A stretch of 55,684 nt of DNA. Origin: Enemella evansiae. GTDB lineage: Bacteria > Actinomycetota > Actinomycetes > Propionibacteriales > Propionibacteriaceae. A program made the position numbers and the translations under genes. This document shows positions 26,700 through 35,756 of this stretch, in pieces. Each line of letters begins with the position of its first letter. Within the stretch, counting starts at the first letter, position 1. The DNA is taken from the NCBI RefSeq assembly GCF_002250705.1, contig NZ_NMVP01000013.1, positions 1 to 55,684 on the forward strand, read 5' to 3'. The notes beneath the pieces were generated by a model. The model did not search any database and had not been told where the DNA came from. It worked only from the letters and a program-made list of their open reading frames with translations.

Positions 26700-27950
26700 T
26701 CACTCCTCGGGCGTTTCGGTGAGCCGGTCGGCCCGGCCGCGAGCCCAACGGTCGGCCGCGAGCACGTCGGCGACGGTGACCCGGTCCGGGGGGACCAGTG
26801 CCGATCCTACGTCCTCGCCGGAAATGGTGGCGCCGTCGGCGCGGCCGTCGCCGGTGTGCTCGTCGAGCACCCGCGCGATCGTGTCGACGATGTCGAGGAA
26901 GCCGATCCGGCCGGCGCAGAAGGCGTCCACGCAGGCCTCGTTGGCGGCGTTGAAGACCGCCGGCGCGGTACCACCGAGGCGACCGGCCCGCTTGATCAGC
27001 TCGATCGCCGGGAAGGCCTGGTGGTCGATCGGCTCGAAGGTCCAGCTGGCGGCCTGTCGCCAATCGATCGGGTACGCCGCATCGGCGACCCGGTCGGGCC
27101 AGGTGAGGCCGAGCGCGATCGGCAGTTTCATGTCCGGCGGTGAGCACTGCGCCATCGTGGAGCCGTCGACGAACTCCACCATCGAGTGCACGATCGACTG
27201 CGGATGCGCGACCGGTTCGATGTCGGCCAGGTCGACGTCGTAGAGCAGCGCCGCCTCCAGCACCTCCAACGCCTTGTTCACCAGGGTCGCGGAGTTGATC
27301 GTGATCACCCGGCCCATGTTCCAGGTCGGGTGCTGCATCGCCTGCTCGGGGGTGACGGTGCGCATCTGCTCGCGCGTCCACCCGCGGAACGGGCCGCCCG
27401 AGGCGGTGACGATCACCCGGCGTACCTCGTCCCGACGCCCGGCCCGCAGGCACTGGGCGATCGCCGAATGCTCGGAGTCCACCGCGACGAGCTGTCCGTC
27501 GGCGGCCTTGTCGGTGACCAGCCGGCCGCCGATCACCAGCGACTCCTTGTTGGCCAGCGCGAGCGTGGTACCGGCCTCCAGGGTGGCCAGGGTGGCACCG
27601 AGCCCGGCGGAACCGGTGATCCCGTTGAGCACCACGTCGGCCCCCTCGGCGGCCAGCCGGGTGGCGGCGTCGGGGCCGGCCAGGATCTTCGGCAGCGTGG
27701 TGTCGCCGGTGGCCCAGCCGCGCTGCTTCGCCTCCGCGTACAGGGCCAGCTGCAGGTCCTGCACCGCCTGCGCCTGACCGACCGCGACCACCTTGGGCTG
27801 ATGGTCCAGGATCTGCTGGGCGAGCAGCGGGATGTTGCTGCCGCCGGCGGCCAGCCCGGTGACCCGGAACTGCTCGGGGCGGTCGCCGATCACCTCCAGC
27901 GCCTGGGTACCGATGGAGCCGGTACTGCCGAGAATGATGACCTCACGCAC
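26700..27950 (-). CDS. dxr: 1-deoxy-D-xylulose 5-phosphate reductoisomerase
   Basis: DXR (IspC) converts DXP to MEP with NADPH, the committed step of the MEP pathway. The NADPH motif ILGSTGSIGTQALEV is at the N-terminus. The metal and substrate regions are ALANKESLVIGG, DSEHSAIAQCL, ASGGPFRGWT, HPTWNMGRVITINSATLV and HPQSIVHSMVEFVDGST. The GTG at 27950 (VREVIILGSTG) is chosen because GGCAGG lies just upstream and the frame beyond it has no family similarity. The product is 416 residues. It is the first gene of the dxr-rip1-ispG-GNAT operon, divergent from the subtilase gene across 156 bases. Confidence 0.96.
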   Translation of the reverse strand: MREVIILGSTGSIGTQALEVIGDRPEQFRVTGLAAGGSNIPLLAQQILDHQPKVVAVGQAQAVQDLQLALYAEAKQRGWATGDTTLPKILAGPDAATRLAAEGADVVLNGITGSAGLGATLATLEAGTTLALANKESLVIGGRLVTDKAADGQLVAVDSEHSAIAQCLRAGRRDEVRRVIVTASGGPFRGWTREQMRTVTPEQAMQHPTWNMGRVITINSATLVNKALEVLEAALLYDVDLADIEPVAHPQSIVHSMVEFVDGSTMAQCSPPDMKLPIALGLTWPDRVADAAYPIDWRQAASWTFEPIDHQAFPAIELIKRAGRLGGTAPAVFNAANEACVDAFCAGRIGFLDIVDTIARVLDEHTGDGRADGATISGEDVGSALVPPDRVTVADVLAADRWARGRADRLTETPEE

Positions 27951-28106
27951 GCCTGCCAGTGTGTCAGACCGGCACCCGATGAGAGAACGTTCAGTTGGAC
28001 GCCCGATCCAGTCATCCTTCACAAATCACCGGCCTACTCAGTAAGTTCTTTCCACACCCCCGGACACCCCAAGTCTCGGAGACCCCGAGCCGATCAAAGG
28101 AGATCC

Positions 28107-29651
28107 ATGCAGATCCGAACCCTTCGCAGGGGCGCACTGGCGTGCGTGGCCGCGGTAGCACTGGTGCTGCCCGCCGTGCCGGCCGCCATGGCCGCCCCGC
28201 AGGCTGAACCGCCGTCGACCCCGGTGCCCTTCACCCCGGTCGAGGGTGAGATCAACAGCTATGTGGTCAACGTGAACGGCGCCAACCCCGGCAAGACCAA
28301 GCAGGCCGAGAAGGCCGTGGTCGAGTCCGGCGGCAAGGTGGTGCAGTCCTGGCCGCAGATCGGTGTGGTGATCGCGCATTCCACCAAGGCCGACTTCCTG
28401 ACCAAGATCCGCGCGACCAAGAAGAACGTCGTCGAGTCCGCCGGTCCGTCGCGTACCGCGCCGGTCACCGAGGGTACGCCGGGCACCTCCGGTTTCCGCT
28501 CCAAGGGCGCCTCGGGCTACAAGAAGAAGCCGCAGTTCCCCAACGGTGACGAGCGCGGCACCACCACTCCGGCGACCGCCCAGGATCCGGGCGAGTCGCA
28601 GCAGTGGAACAACCAGATGATCAAGTCCGATCAGGCGAACAAGATCACCGACGGCTCGCGGAACGTGCTGGTCGGCGTACTGGACTCCGGCATCGACTAC
28701 GACCACCCGGATCTGCGCCAGAACATCGACGTGGGCAACTCGGTGAGCTGTGTGGGCGCCGGTCAGCCGAACACCGGCCGGATCGACAACAAGTACGCCT
28801 GGGAGGACACCACCTCCTACCACGGCACGCACGTGGCGGGCACCATCGCCGCCGCGCGCAACGGCCAGGGCATCGTCGGCGTCGCGCCGAACGTGCGGAT
28901 GGCCTCGGTGAAGGTCGTCAACGACGACGGCTTCATCTACCCCGAGTACGCGATCTGCGGCTTCGTCTGGGCCGGTGACAAGAACATGGACGTCACCAAC
29001 AACTCCTACTTCGTCGACCCGTTCGAGTTCTGGTGTGGCGATCAGGCCAACCAGGCCCCGGCGATGGAGGCGGTCCGCCGCTCCGTGGCGTACGCCACCG
29101 GCAAGGGTGTCGTGCACGCGGCCGCTGCCGGCAACTCCAGCTACGACCTGGCGAACAAGACGACCGATGAGGGGTCTCCGAACGACAGCACGGCCGTCCC
29201 TCGGCAGATCAACAGTTCGTGCAAGGACATCCCGACCGAGCTCGACGGTGTGGTCACGGTGTCCTCGGTGGACCAGGCGAGGCAGAAGTCCGGCTTCTCC
29301 AACTACGGCTACGGCGTGATCGACGTGTCGGCCCCGGGTTCGGCGATCCTGTCCACCATGCCGACCGATCACCCGACGGCGCCGAACTACGCCAAGCTCA
29401 GCGGCACCTCGATGGCGTCCCCGCACGTCGCCGGTGTGCTGGCGCTGATGAAGTCGGCCAACCCGAACGCGACCCCGGCACAGTTGATCTCGATGCTGAA
29501 GGCGCAGGCGCAGGACACCCCGTGCCCGACGACCTACACGGTTGACCCGCGGTACCCGCAGGATCAGAAGTGCACCGGTACCGCCGCCTACAACAGCTTC
29601 TACGGTGACGGCATCGTGGACGCCCTGAAGGCGGTGCAGCCGCGCAGCTGA
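28107..29651 (+). CDS. Secreted subtilisin-like serine protease (S8)
   Basis: A 514-residue exported protease. AAAGGAG sits six bases before the ATG. The signal peptide is GALACVAAVALVLPAVPAAM with an AMA/A site near residue 31. Residues ~50-130 resemble an I9-type propeptide (YVVNVNGANPGKTKQAEKAV). The catalytic triad is D193 (GVLDSGIDYDHPD), H239 (HGTHVAGTIAA) and S435 (SGTSMASPHVAGVLAL), with the oxyanion Asn at 298/299 in VTNNSY. Several Cys residues in the catalytic part may form disulfides. It is single, with its own terminator at 29666-29693. It is a general extracellular protease of unknown target. Confidence 0.95.
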   Translation: MQIRTLRRGALACVAAVALVLPAVPAAMAAPQAEPPSTPVPFTPVEGEINSYVVNVNGANPGKTKQAEKAVVESGGKVVQSWPQIGVVIAHSTKADFLTKIRATKKNVVESAGPSRTAPVTEGTPGTSGFRSKGASGYKKKPQFPNGDERGTTTPATAQDPGESQQWNNQMIKSDQANKITDGSRNVLVGVLDSGIDYDHPDLRQNIDVGNSVSCVGAGQPNTGRIDNKYAWEDTTSYHGTHVAGTIAAARNGQGIVGVAPNVRMASVKVVNDDGFIYPEYAICGFVWAGDKNMDVTNNSYFVDPFEFWCGDQANQAPAMEAVRRSVAYATGKGVVHAAAAGNSSYDLANKTTDEGSPNDSTAVPRQINSSCKDIPTELDGVVTVSSVDQARQKSGFSNYGYGVIDVSAPGSAILSTMPTDHPTAPNYAKLSGTSMASPHVAGVLALMKSANPNATPAQLISMLKAQAQDTPCPTTYTVDPRYPQDQKCTGTAAYNSFYGDGIVDALKAVQPRS

Positions 29652-29665
29652 CGTCCTGACCCAGC

Positions 29666-29693
29666 GGGGCCGGTCCGATCGCGGACCGGCCCC
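29666..29693 (+). terminator. Terminator hairpin of the subtilase gene
   Basis: GGGGCCGGTCCG pairs perfectly with CGGACCGGCCCC over 12 bp around an ATCG loop, 14 bases after the stop codon. The following bases are GTTGTC, a weak T-rich tail. Confidence 0.8.
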
Positions 29694-29713
29694 GTTGTCA
29701 TGCCCGCTCCCCC

Positions 29714-29757
29714 GTACGCCGGCTGAGCGAGCGAGGAACGAGCGAGTCGAAGCCCAC
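29714..29757. repeat. REP-like dispersed repeat, copy 2
   Basis: Begins GTACGCCGGCTGAGCGAGC and ends GAGCGAGTCGAAGCCCAC. It is identical to the copy starting 49 bases further on. GGCTGAGCGAG and its imperfect counterpart CGAGTCGAAGCC define the ends of the element. Confidence 0.75.
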
Positions 29758-29762
29758 CCCTT

Positions 29763-29806
29763 GTACGCCGGCTGAGCGAGCGAGGAACGAGCGAGTCGAA
29801 GCCCAC
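29763..29806. repeat. REP-like dispersed repeat, copy 3
   Basis: A second, identical 44-base copy in tandem with 29714-29757, separated by five bases. It lies 90 bases upstream of the DUF222 gene at 29897. Confidence 0.75.
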
Positions 29807-29896
29807 ACCCACCCCCAAGAAAGTTCCAACTTCACCGGTGTAGATTCGTACATCTATGCTAATCTGGTAGATAGCACATGGAGGAGGTGACCACCG

Positions 29897-31489
29897 ATGA
29901 CCGACCCGCAGCGCGCGCAGCTGTTCGCAGCGATCCGCGCCGAGAGCGACGCGATCACCACCGCCGAAGCGCGCCGCCTGGTCGCGATCGCGGTCGCCTG
30001 CGACACCTACTCCGGCCTCGACACCCACACCGGTGAACAGACCGCCCGCGTCCTGCACGGTGAGCAGCTCGTGTTCCCCGGTGCGGACGGGACGCCGGGG
30101 ATCACCGAGTTCTTCCACCTCGAGTTGGCGTTGTCGCTGGGCTGTTCACCGGAGACCGCGCAGGTCTGGACCGCCGACGTGTTGAACCTGCGGCACCGAC
30201 ATCCGATGCTGTGGGACGCCACCATCGCCGGTGACATCCCCGTCTGGGTCGCCCGCGACGTCTCCCGCGCCGCACTCCACCTGTCGTTCACGCAGGCTCG
30301 CGAATTCGACTCGCTGTGGGCACTGCGACTCGTCTCCCTCACCCCGCGACGGGCGGTGAAGACCACCGAAACCCAGGTCGCACTGATCCTCAACGTCGAC
30401 AAAGAAGCCGAACGACAGGCTGCGAAGAAACACCGCCGCGTCGAGTTGACCCCCAGTCGCACCGTTCCCGGCATCACCGACCTCTACGCCAGTCTCGACG
30501 CCGGCGACGCCGCCCACCTCAACGGCACCCTCGACCGACTCGCCGACGTGCTGAAAGCGGGCGGATCCACCGCCTCCCGCGACGAACTCCGCGCCGAAGC
30601 TCTCGGCCACCTCGCGCATCCCGACCGCGCCCGACAATTGCTACAACCCTCCCTGCTCGACGGCGCGACCGTCACCCCGCAAGGGGATGTGGTCAACCGG
30701 GACGGCGAAATCGTCACCACTACTCACGAACGATGCCGACACGGTGCCGAACTGATCCTGCACCTCCACCAGAAGGACCTGGCCAACGGCCGCGGCGGCG
30801 AAGGCGAAGCTCTCGGCCCGATCACCCTGCAACACCTCAAGGAACTCCTCGAACGGTGCACGGGGAAGGTGACGATCAAACCGGTGATCGACCTGGCCGC
30901 CCCGGTCATGGTGAACACCTACCGCCCAACCGACGAACTCGGCATGCGGGTCAAGCTCCGGGACCGGTATGTGATGTTCCCCCACTCCAACCGCTCCGCG
31001 TTCGGCCGAGGTGTCGACCTGGACCACACGGTTCCCGCACCGGACGGGCCGACCTCGACCGACAATCTGGGTCCGCTGAACCGGGCACCGCACCGGGCCC
31101 GGACCCATGCCGGCTATCAGGTCGACCAACCCTCGCCGGGGGTGTTCCACTGGAGATCCCCCGCCGGGCAGGAAGTCTGGGTCAGCCGGCACGGGACCTG
31201 GGATCATCCCCCACCCGACGCTCTGATCAACGACCCCGCTGCCGGCGCCGGCCGATACGAGACCCTGCTCCGCGAAACCCTGTGCAACGGAAAAGCCCAG
31301 CTCGAGAAGGAACAGGCCGAAGCCGAACAGGCCGCCGACGAAGCTCGCGAACGCGAGCGGCTCCGCCGTGCCCGCAAAGCGCAACGCCTCCGCGAGCAAC
31401 GCCAGGCCGCCCGCGAACGAGCCAAAGCAGCCAAGGCCACGAAGCCGAACAAGCCGCAGCAGAACAAGGTGACCCACCACGTTGGTTGA
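29897..31489 (+). CDS. DUF222 protein with a degenerate HNH region
   Basis: A 530-residue DUF222-family protein (13E12-like). The helical DUF222 region spans about residues 1-260 (ETAQVWTADVLNLRHRHP, PVWVARDVSRAALHLS, VELTPSRTVPGITDLYASLD). The HNH region keeps only VDLDHTVPAPDGPTSTDNLGP and APHRARTHAGY; the CxxPGC and CPxHH cysteine pairs of the intact family are gone, so zinc binding and nuclease activity are doubtful. The C-terminus is a Lys/Arg/Glu-rich coiled-coil segment of about 70 residues. GGAGGAGG precedes the ATG. The last codons HHVG-stop lie inside a REP-like repeat, and two further copies lie upstream. Function is unknown. Confidence 0.85.
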   Translation: MTDPQRAQLFAAIRAESDAITTAEARRLVAIAVACDTYSGLDTHTGEQTARVLHGEQLVFPGADGTPGITEFFHLELALSLGCSPETAQVWTADVLNLRHRHPMLWDATIAGDIPVWVARDVSRAALHLSFTQAREFDSLWALRLVSLTPRRAVKTTETQVALILNVDKEAERQAAKKHRRVELTPSRTVPGITDLYASLDAGDAAHLNGTLDRLADVLKAGGSTASRDELRAEALGHLAHPDRARQLLQPSLLDGATVTPQGDVVNRDGEIVTTTHERCRHGAELILHLHQKDLANGRGGEGEALGPITLQHLKELLERCTGKVTIKPVIDLAAPVMVNTYRPTDELGMRVKLRDRYVMFPHSNRSAFGRGVDLDHTVPAPDGPTSTDNLGPLNRAPHRARTHAGYQVDQPSPGVFHWRSPAGQEVWVSRHGTWDHPPPDALINDPAAGAGRYETLLRETLCNGKAQLEKEQAEAEQAADEARERERLRRARKAQRLREQRQAARERAKAAKATKPNKPQQNKVTHHVG

Positions 31490-31551
31490 GCGAGAAGTGC
31501 AGCGATCCCACCACGTTGGTTGAGCGAGGAGCGCAGCGACGAGTCGAAACC
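31474..31551. repeat. REP-like repeat, two diverged tandem copies at the DUF222 3-prime end
   Basis: CCACCACGTTGGTTGAGCGA occurs at 31474-31493 and again at 31508-31527, followed in the second copy by GGAGCGCAGCGACGAGTCG. The first copy supplies the stop codon of the DUF222 gene (in GTTGGTTGA). The second copy is the left arm of a large hairpin with 31571-31609. Confidence 0.75.
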
Positions 31552-31609
31552 ATCGTCACCCAGAGGCAGTGGCTTCGACTCGTCGTTCCTCCTCGCTCAG
31601 CCGACGTGG
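31511..31609. terminator. Large REP-REP hairpin between convergent DUF222 and MFS genes
   Basis: The left arm 31511-31551 and right arm 31571-31609 are inverted copies of the same element, pairing over about 39-41 bases with a few mismatches and a 19-base loop. Arm ends are CCACGTTGGTTGAGC and GCTCAGCCGACGTGG. Lying between two convergent genes, it would act as a strong bidirectional terminator or mRNA stabiliser. Confidence 0.6.
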
Positions 31610-31622
31610 GAAGGCGTCCTCC

Positions 31623-33041
31623 TCAGGACCGCGACTGCCGCGCGGCCCGGCGTACCCCTTCCGGATTGCGGATCGTCAGGAAGGACAGCGGCCCACCGGC
31701 CGCCAGCAGGCCGGCGCACCAGAACATCGCCGCCCGGTACCCCGCACCGAACGCGGCCGGGTTCTGGTAGTCATCGCCCGACAGCCCGACCAGCAACGGC
31801 AGCGCCGCGACCGCGAGCAGCGAGCCGGCCCGGGCGATGGCGTTGTTGATGCCGGAGGCGATGCCGGCGTTGTGATCCGGGGCGGCGGCCAGCACGGTCG
31901 CGGTCAACGGCGCCACCAGGGTCGCCAGCCCGAGCCCGAAGACGACCAGCGGCAGCGCGACGTCCAGCCAGTAGTTCACGCTCGCCCCCACCCGGGACAG
32001 CAGCAGCGTGCCGACCGCGCAGAGCAGCGGACCCACGGTCATCGGCAGCCGCGGCCCGATGTGCGCGGCCAGCGCACCACCCCGCCCGGCCAGGAAGATC
32101 ATCATCACCGTAACCGGCAGCGTCGACAGCCCCGCGGTCAGCGCATCGAAACCGGAGACGACCTGCAACTGCAGCACCAGGAAGAACATCACCGCGCCTA
32201 GCGCGGCATAGGTGAGCAGCGTCATCGCGTTCGCCGCCGAGAACTGCCGGGCCCCGAACAGCTTCGGCGGCATCATCGGGTGCGGCGAACGGCGTTCCTG
32301 CACGACGAAACCGACCCCGGCGGCGAGGCCGACGAGGCCGGCGGCCAGCGCGACCTGCGGCAGCGTCGTCCACTCGATCAACGCATACGTGATGCCGGCC
32401 AGTCCGAGGCTGCCGAGCACCGCACCGAGCACATCGAAGCCGGCAACGGCTTCCTCGTCGCGGGTCTCCGGCACGTGCCGGGCGGCGAAGAGCGTCACCG
32501 CGGCGATCGGCAGGTTGATCAGGAACACCCAGCGCCAGCTCGCGTACTGCACCAGCCACCCGCCGAGGAACGGCCCGATCGCGGTCGCGACACTGCCCAG
32601 GCCCGACCAGGTACCGATCGCCCGCGCCCGGTCGTCGCGGACGAACGCGCCCTGGATCATCGCCAGCGAACCCGGGGTGAGCAGGGCCGCCGCCACGCCC
32701 TGCAGCACCCGCGCGGCGATCAGCACCGGTGCGGTCGGCGCCAGCCCACAGGCCAGCGAGGCCAGCGCGAACCCGATCACCCCGAGCACGAAGATCTTCC
32801 GCCGGCCGTACCGGTCCCCCAGCGAACCGCCGAGCAGGATCAGCGAGGCCAGGCTGAGCAGGTAGCCGTTGGAGATCCATTGCAGGTCGGCCAGGCCCGC
32901 GTCCAGGTCCTCGCCGATGCGGCGCAGCGCGACGTTGACCACGGTGCTGTCCAGCAGCGCCATCCCGGAACCGAGGGTGGCGGCGGCCAACACCCAGCGC
33001 CCTGTCGGCGAGGCGATCCGGATTCCCGCTTGGCCACTCAC
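31623..33041 (-). CDS. DHA2 (14-TM) MFS drug exporter
   Basis: A 472-residue major facilitator of the EmrB/QacA type. The N-terminal ALLDSTVVNVALRRIGEDL is the DHA2 motif, the A-motif is GGSLGDRYGRRKIFV, and motif C is GPFLGGWLVQYASWRWVFLIN. About 14 hydrophobic segments are present. Such proteins expel dyes, disinfectants or antibiotics by proton antiport. No regulator is adjacent. It is divergent from the LLM-hemerythrin gene across 64 bases and ends at the REP-REP hairpin. The gene looks intact. Confidence 0.9.
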   Translation of the reverse strand: MSGQAGIRIASPTGRWVLAAATLGSGMALLDSTVVNVALRRIGEDLDAGLADLQWISNGYLLSLASLILLGGSLGDRYGRRKIFVLGVIGFALASLACGLAPTAPVLIAARVLQGVAAALLTPGSLAMIQGAFVRDDRARAIGTWSGLGSVATAIGPFLGGWLVQYASWRWVFLINLPIAAVTLFAARHVPETRDEEAVAGFDVLGAVLGSLGLAGITYALIEWTTLPQVALAAGLVGLAAGVGFVVQERRSPHPMMPPKLFGARQFSAANAMTLLTYAALGAVMFFLVLQLQVVSGFDALTAGLSTLPVTVMMIFLAGRGGALAAHIGPRLPMTVGPLLCAVGTLLLSRVGASVNYWLDVALPLVVFGLGLATLVAPLTATVLAAAPDHNAGIASGINNAIARAGSLLAVAALPLLVGLSGDDYQNPAAFGAGYRAAMFWCAGLLAAGGPLSFLTIRNPEGVRRAARQSRS

Positions 33042-33105
33042 CGACCCAGCATGGCACGCGGCTAGGGTGCTGACAGAACGGACGGCGAGTGAACCGAGGT
33101 CTGTG

Positions 33106-34668
33106 ATGGTCGACTACTTCCAGGAGATCGAGTTCGGGATCTTCCCCACCCCGGCGGCCGACAGCGTGGAACGGCTGGTCGGTCTCGCCGAGCTGGCCGA
33201 TGCGGTCGGCATCGACCTGATCGCGATCCAGGACCATCCCTACCAGGGCCAGTTCGTCGACACCTGGACACTGCTGTCGGTGATCGGCACGCGTACCTCG
33301 CAGCTGCGGTTGGCGCCCAATGTCGCCAGCCTGCCGCTGCGCCCGCCGGTGATGCTCGGCAAGGCGGCGGCCACCCTGGACCTGCTCACCGCGGGCCGGG
33401 TCGAGCTCGGCCTCGGCGCCGGCGCGTTCTGGGACGCCATCGAGGCGGCCGGCGGGCCGCGGCGTACGCCCGGGGAAGCGGTGGACGCGCTGGCCGAGGC
33501 GATCGAGATCCTGCGCGGCATGTGGCGCGGGGAGTCGCTGCGTTTCGACGGCGAGCACTACCGGGTGCACGGGCTGCATGCCGGGCCGGTACCGGCGCAC
33601 GAGATCCCGATCTGGATCGGCTCCTACAAACCACGGATGCTGCGGCTGACCGGGCGGCTCGCCGACGGCTGGGTGCCCTCGATGGGGTACGCCGACCCGC
33701 CGGCCCTGCCGGAGCTCAGCAAGGTGCTCGACGAGGCCGCGCTGAAGGCCGGCCGCTCGCCCGGTGCGATCAAGCGGATCTACAACATATTTGGAAAATT
33801 CGGCCGCGGCGGCGGGTTCCTGCAGGGCACGCCGGCGGACTGGGCCGAGCAGCTCGCCGAGCTGGCGCTGACCACCGGGATGAGCACCTTCATCGTCGGT
33901 ACCGAGGATCCGGACACGGTCCGGATCCTGGCGGCCGAGGTGGCGCCGGCGGTCCGCGAGCTGGTCGCCGCCGAGCGGGCGAATCCGACGTCCCGCCCGG
34001 AATCCGAACCAGCACAGGAAAAGGCCGCGGCCGCACCGTCCGCCGGCCAGCAACTCCGGGTGACCCCCACGCCCGACGACGGCGTACGCCTCAGCACGTC
34101 CCTGCCCTGGGACGAGAGCACCCGGCCCACCAAGCCGCAGACCCAGGACCAGAGCGAGTTCACCGCCGCCCAGCTCGCCGTGCCGCAGCACCTGATCGAC
34201 ATGCACGACGGGCTGCGCGCCGAGCTGGAGCAGGTCCGCGACGTCGTCTCCCAGGTCCGTACCGGGCACCTGTCGGTCGGCCAGGCGCGCTCGGTGATCA
34301 ATACGATGACGATGCGGCAGAACAACTGGACCCTGGGCGCGTTCTGCGAGTCCTACTGCCGAATCGTCACCGGCCACCACACCCTGGAGGATCGCAGCAT
34401 CTTCCCGCACCTGCGGCATTCCGAGCCCGACCTGGCGCCGGTGCTGGATCGGCTGAAAGACGAACACGAGGTGATCCACGAGGTCCTCGACGCCCTGGAC
34501 CGGGCGCTGGTCGGCCTCGTCGACGCCGAGGGGTATGGCGCCAAAGGCCGGGAGGCTTTGGATCGGCTGCAGACCCAGATCGATCTGCTCACCGACACCC
34601 TGCTCTCCCACCTCGCCTACGAGGAGCGTGAACTGCTGGTACCCCTGGCCCGCTACGGTTTCCAGTGA
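33106..34668 (+). CDS. LLM-class flavin oxidoreductase fused to a hemerythrin-like domain
   Basis: A 520-residue two-domain protein. Residues ~1-290 are a bacterial luciferase-like TIM barrel (VDYFQEIEFGIFPTPAADSV, AIQDHPYQGQFVDTW, LLTAGRVELGLGAGAFW, IPIWIGSYKPRMLRLTGRLAD), using FMN or F420. A Pro/Glu/Thr linker of ~60 residues leads to an HHE domain at ~353-515. Its iron-ligand pattern is visible in GHHTLEDRSIFPHL, LKDEHEVIHEVLDAL and LSHLAYEERELLVPL. Hemerythrin domains bind a di-iron centre and sense or carry O2 or NO. GAGG lies seven bases before the ATG at 33106. Its stop overlaps the next start (TGATG). The fusion implies redox chemistry linked to O2/NO, but no substrate is known. Confidence 0.88.
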   Translation: MVDYFQEIEFGIFPTPAADSVERLVGLAELADAVGIDLIAIQDHPYQGQFVDTWTLLSVIGTRTSQLRLAPNVASLPLRPPVMLGKAAATLDLLTAGRVELGLGAGAFWDAIEAAGGPRRTPGEAVDALAEAIEILRGMWRGESLRFDGEHYRVHGLHAGPVPAHEIPIWIGSYKPRMLRLTGRLADGWVPSMGYADPPALPELSKVLDEAALKAGRSPGAIKRIYNIFGKFGRGGGFLQGTPADWAEQLAELALTTGMSTFIVGTEDPDTVRILAAEVAPAVRELVAAERANPTSRPESEPAQEKAAAAPSAGQQLRVTPTPDDGVRLSTSLPWDESTRPTKPQTQDQSEFTAAQLAVPQHLIDMHDGLRAELEQVRDVVSQVRTGHLSVGQARSVINTMTMRQNNWTLGAFCESYCRIVTGHHTLEDRSIFPHLRHSEPDLAPVLDRLKDEHEVIHEVLDALDRALVGLVDAEGYGAKGREALDRLQTQIDLLTDTLLSHLAYEERELLVPLARYGFQ

Positions 34669-35756
34669 TGCGTGAATTCACCGAGATCGAAACCCTGGCC
34701 GAGTTCGACGAGCACATCGGCCATACCGACTCGCTGCGGGGCTGGTTCCTGCAGTCGGTCGACCTGACCGACCGCGCCGCGGAGCTGGCCCGGGTCGACG
34801 TCGCCGGGGCGGTCTTCCTCGGCTGCCGGCTGGATGAGCAGACCGAGCGGGAGCTGCCCGGTCGGGGTGCGCTGCTGTTCCCGCAACTGCCGGATGTGCC
34901 CTTCGATCCCTACCGCGGCACGCTCTATACCGCCGAGGAGCTCTACGACCAGCCGCGCTATGCCGATTCGGTCGATGCCCGGGTGTACGCCTGGTCGCGC
35001 GCCGAGGGTGCGGTACCGCCGATCCCGGACACCCTGGCCACGGCGCTGCACGACCACGCGATCAGCGACGCGCTGGACGAGTTGGAACTGGATCCGGCGA
35101 AGGTGGTCGGCGTGATGGGCGGGCATGCGTTGCGCCGCGACGACCCGGCGTACGCCGCAGCGGCCCGGCTCGGTCAGCGGCTCGCCGAGGCCGGGTACGT
35201 GGTGCTCACCGGTGGTGGCCCGGGTGCGATGGAGGCGGCCAATCTGGGCGCCTGGTTCGCGGGCCGCGGTGATGCGCTGGACGAGGCGATCGCCGAGCTG
35301 GCCACCGCCCCGAGCTTCAGCCCCGATATCGACGCCTGGGCAGGGATCGCGCTGGCTGTGCGGCGGCGTTGGCCGGCCACCGACGGGGTGCTCTCGATCG
35401 GCATCCCGACCTGGTTCTATGGCCACGAGCCGCCGAACGTGTTCTGCACCCACATCGCCAAGTACTTCGCGAATGCGCTGCGCGAGGACACCCTGCTGCA
35501 GCGCTGCCGCGGCGGCATCGTCTACCTGCCCGGCGCGGCCGGCACGGTGCAGGAGATCTTCCAGGCCGCGACCGGCAACTACTACGCCGCCGACGACACC
35601 CTGGTCGCGCCGATGGTGCTGGTCGGCCGCGAGCACTGGACCGAGAAGCTGCCCGCCTGGCCACTGCTGCAGGCACTCGGGGCGGGCCGGGAGATGGGCC
35701 GCCGGCTGCATCTGGTGGATGCAGCCGGCGACGTGATGGCTCTGCTGGTCAACTGA
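34668..35756 (+). CDS. LOG family Rossmann-fold protein
   Basis: A 362-residue member of the LOG/putative lysine-decarboxylase fold. The nucleotide-binding motifs are [14 protein letters not shown] (about 148-161), [17 protein letters not shown] (about 180-196) and [15 protein letters not shown] (about 287-301), the last corresponding to the PGGxGTxxE motif with GG changed to GA. About 130 extra N-terminal residues precede the fold. Members split cytokinin or purine ribotides, or have unknown nucleotide targets. Its ATG overlaps the stop of the LLM-hemerythrin gene by one base, so the two are translated together. The 3-prime end overlaps copA, transcribed the other way, by eight bases. Confidence 0.85.
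   Translation: MREFTEIETLAEFDEHIGHTDSLRGWFLQSVDLTDRAAELARVDVAGAVFLGCRLDEQTERELPGRGALLFPQLPDVPFDPYRGTLYTAEELYDQPRYADSVDARVYAWSRAEGAVPPIPDTLATALHDHAISDALDELELDPAKVVGVMGGHALRRDDPAYAAAARLGQRLAEAGYVVLTGGGPGAMEAANLGAWFAGRGDALDEAIAELATAPSFSPDIDAWAGIALAVRRRWPATDGVLSIGIPTWFYGHEPPNVFCTHIAKYFANALREDTLLQRCRGGIVYLPGAAGTVQEIFQAATGNYYAADDTLVAPMVLVGREHWTEKLPAWPLLQALGAGREMGRRLHLVDAAGDVMALLVN

Noticed and set aside
29714..29806. Possible CRISPR array (two identical 44-base repeats)
   Set aside because: Only two copies with a five-base gap, no spacers and no cas genes; the same element occurs singly and inverted elsewhere.
31771..34611. Very long minus-strand frame across the MFS and LLM genes
   Set aside because: Low-complexity Arg/Gly/Ala/Pro-rich translation opposite or out of frame with two clear genes.
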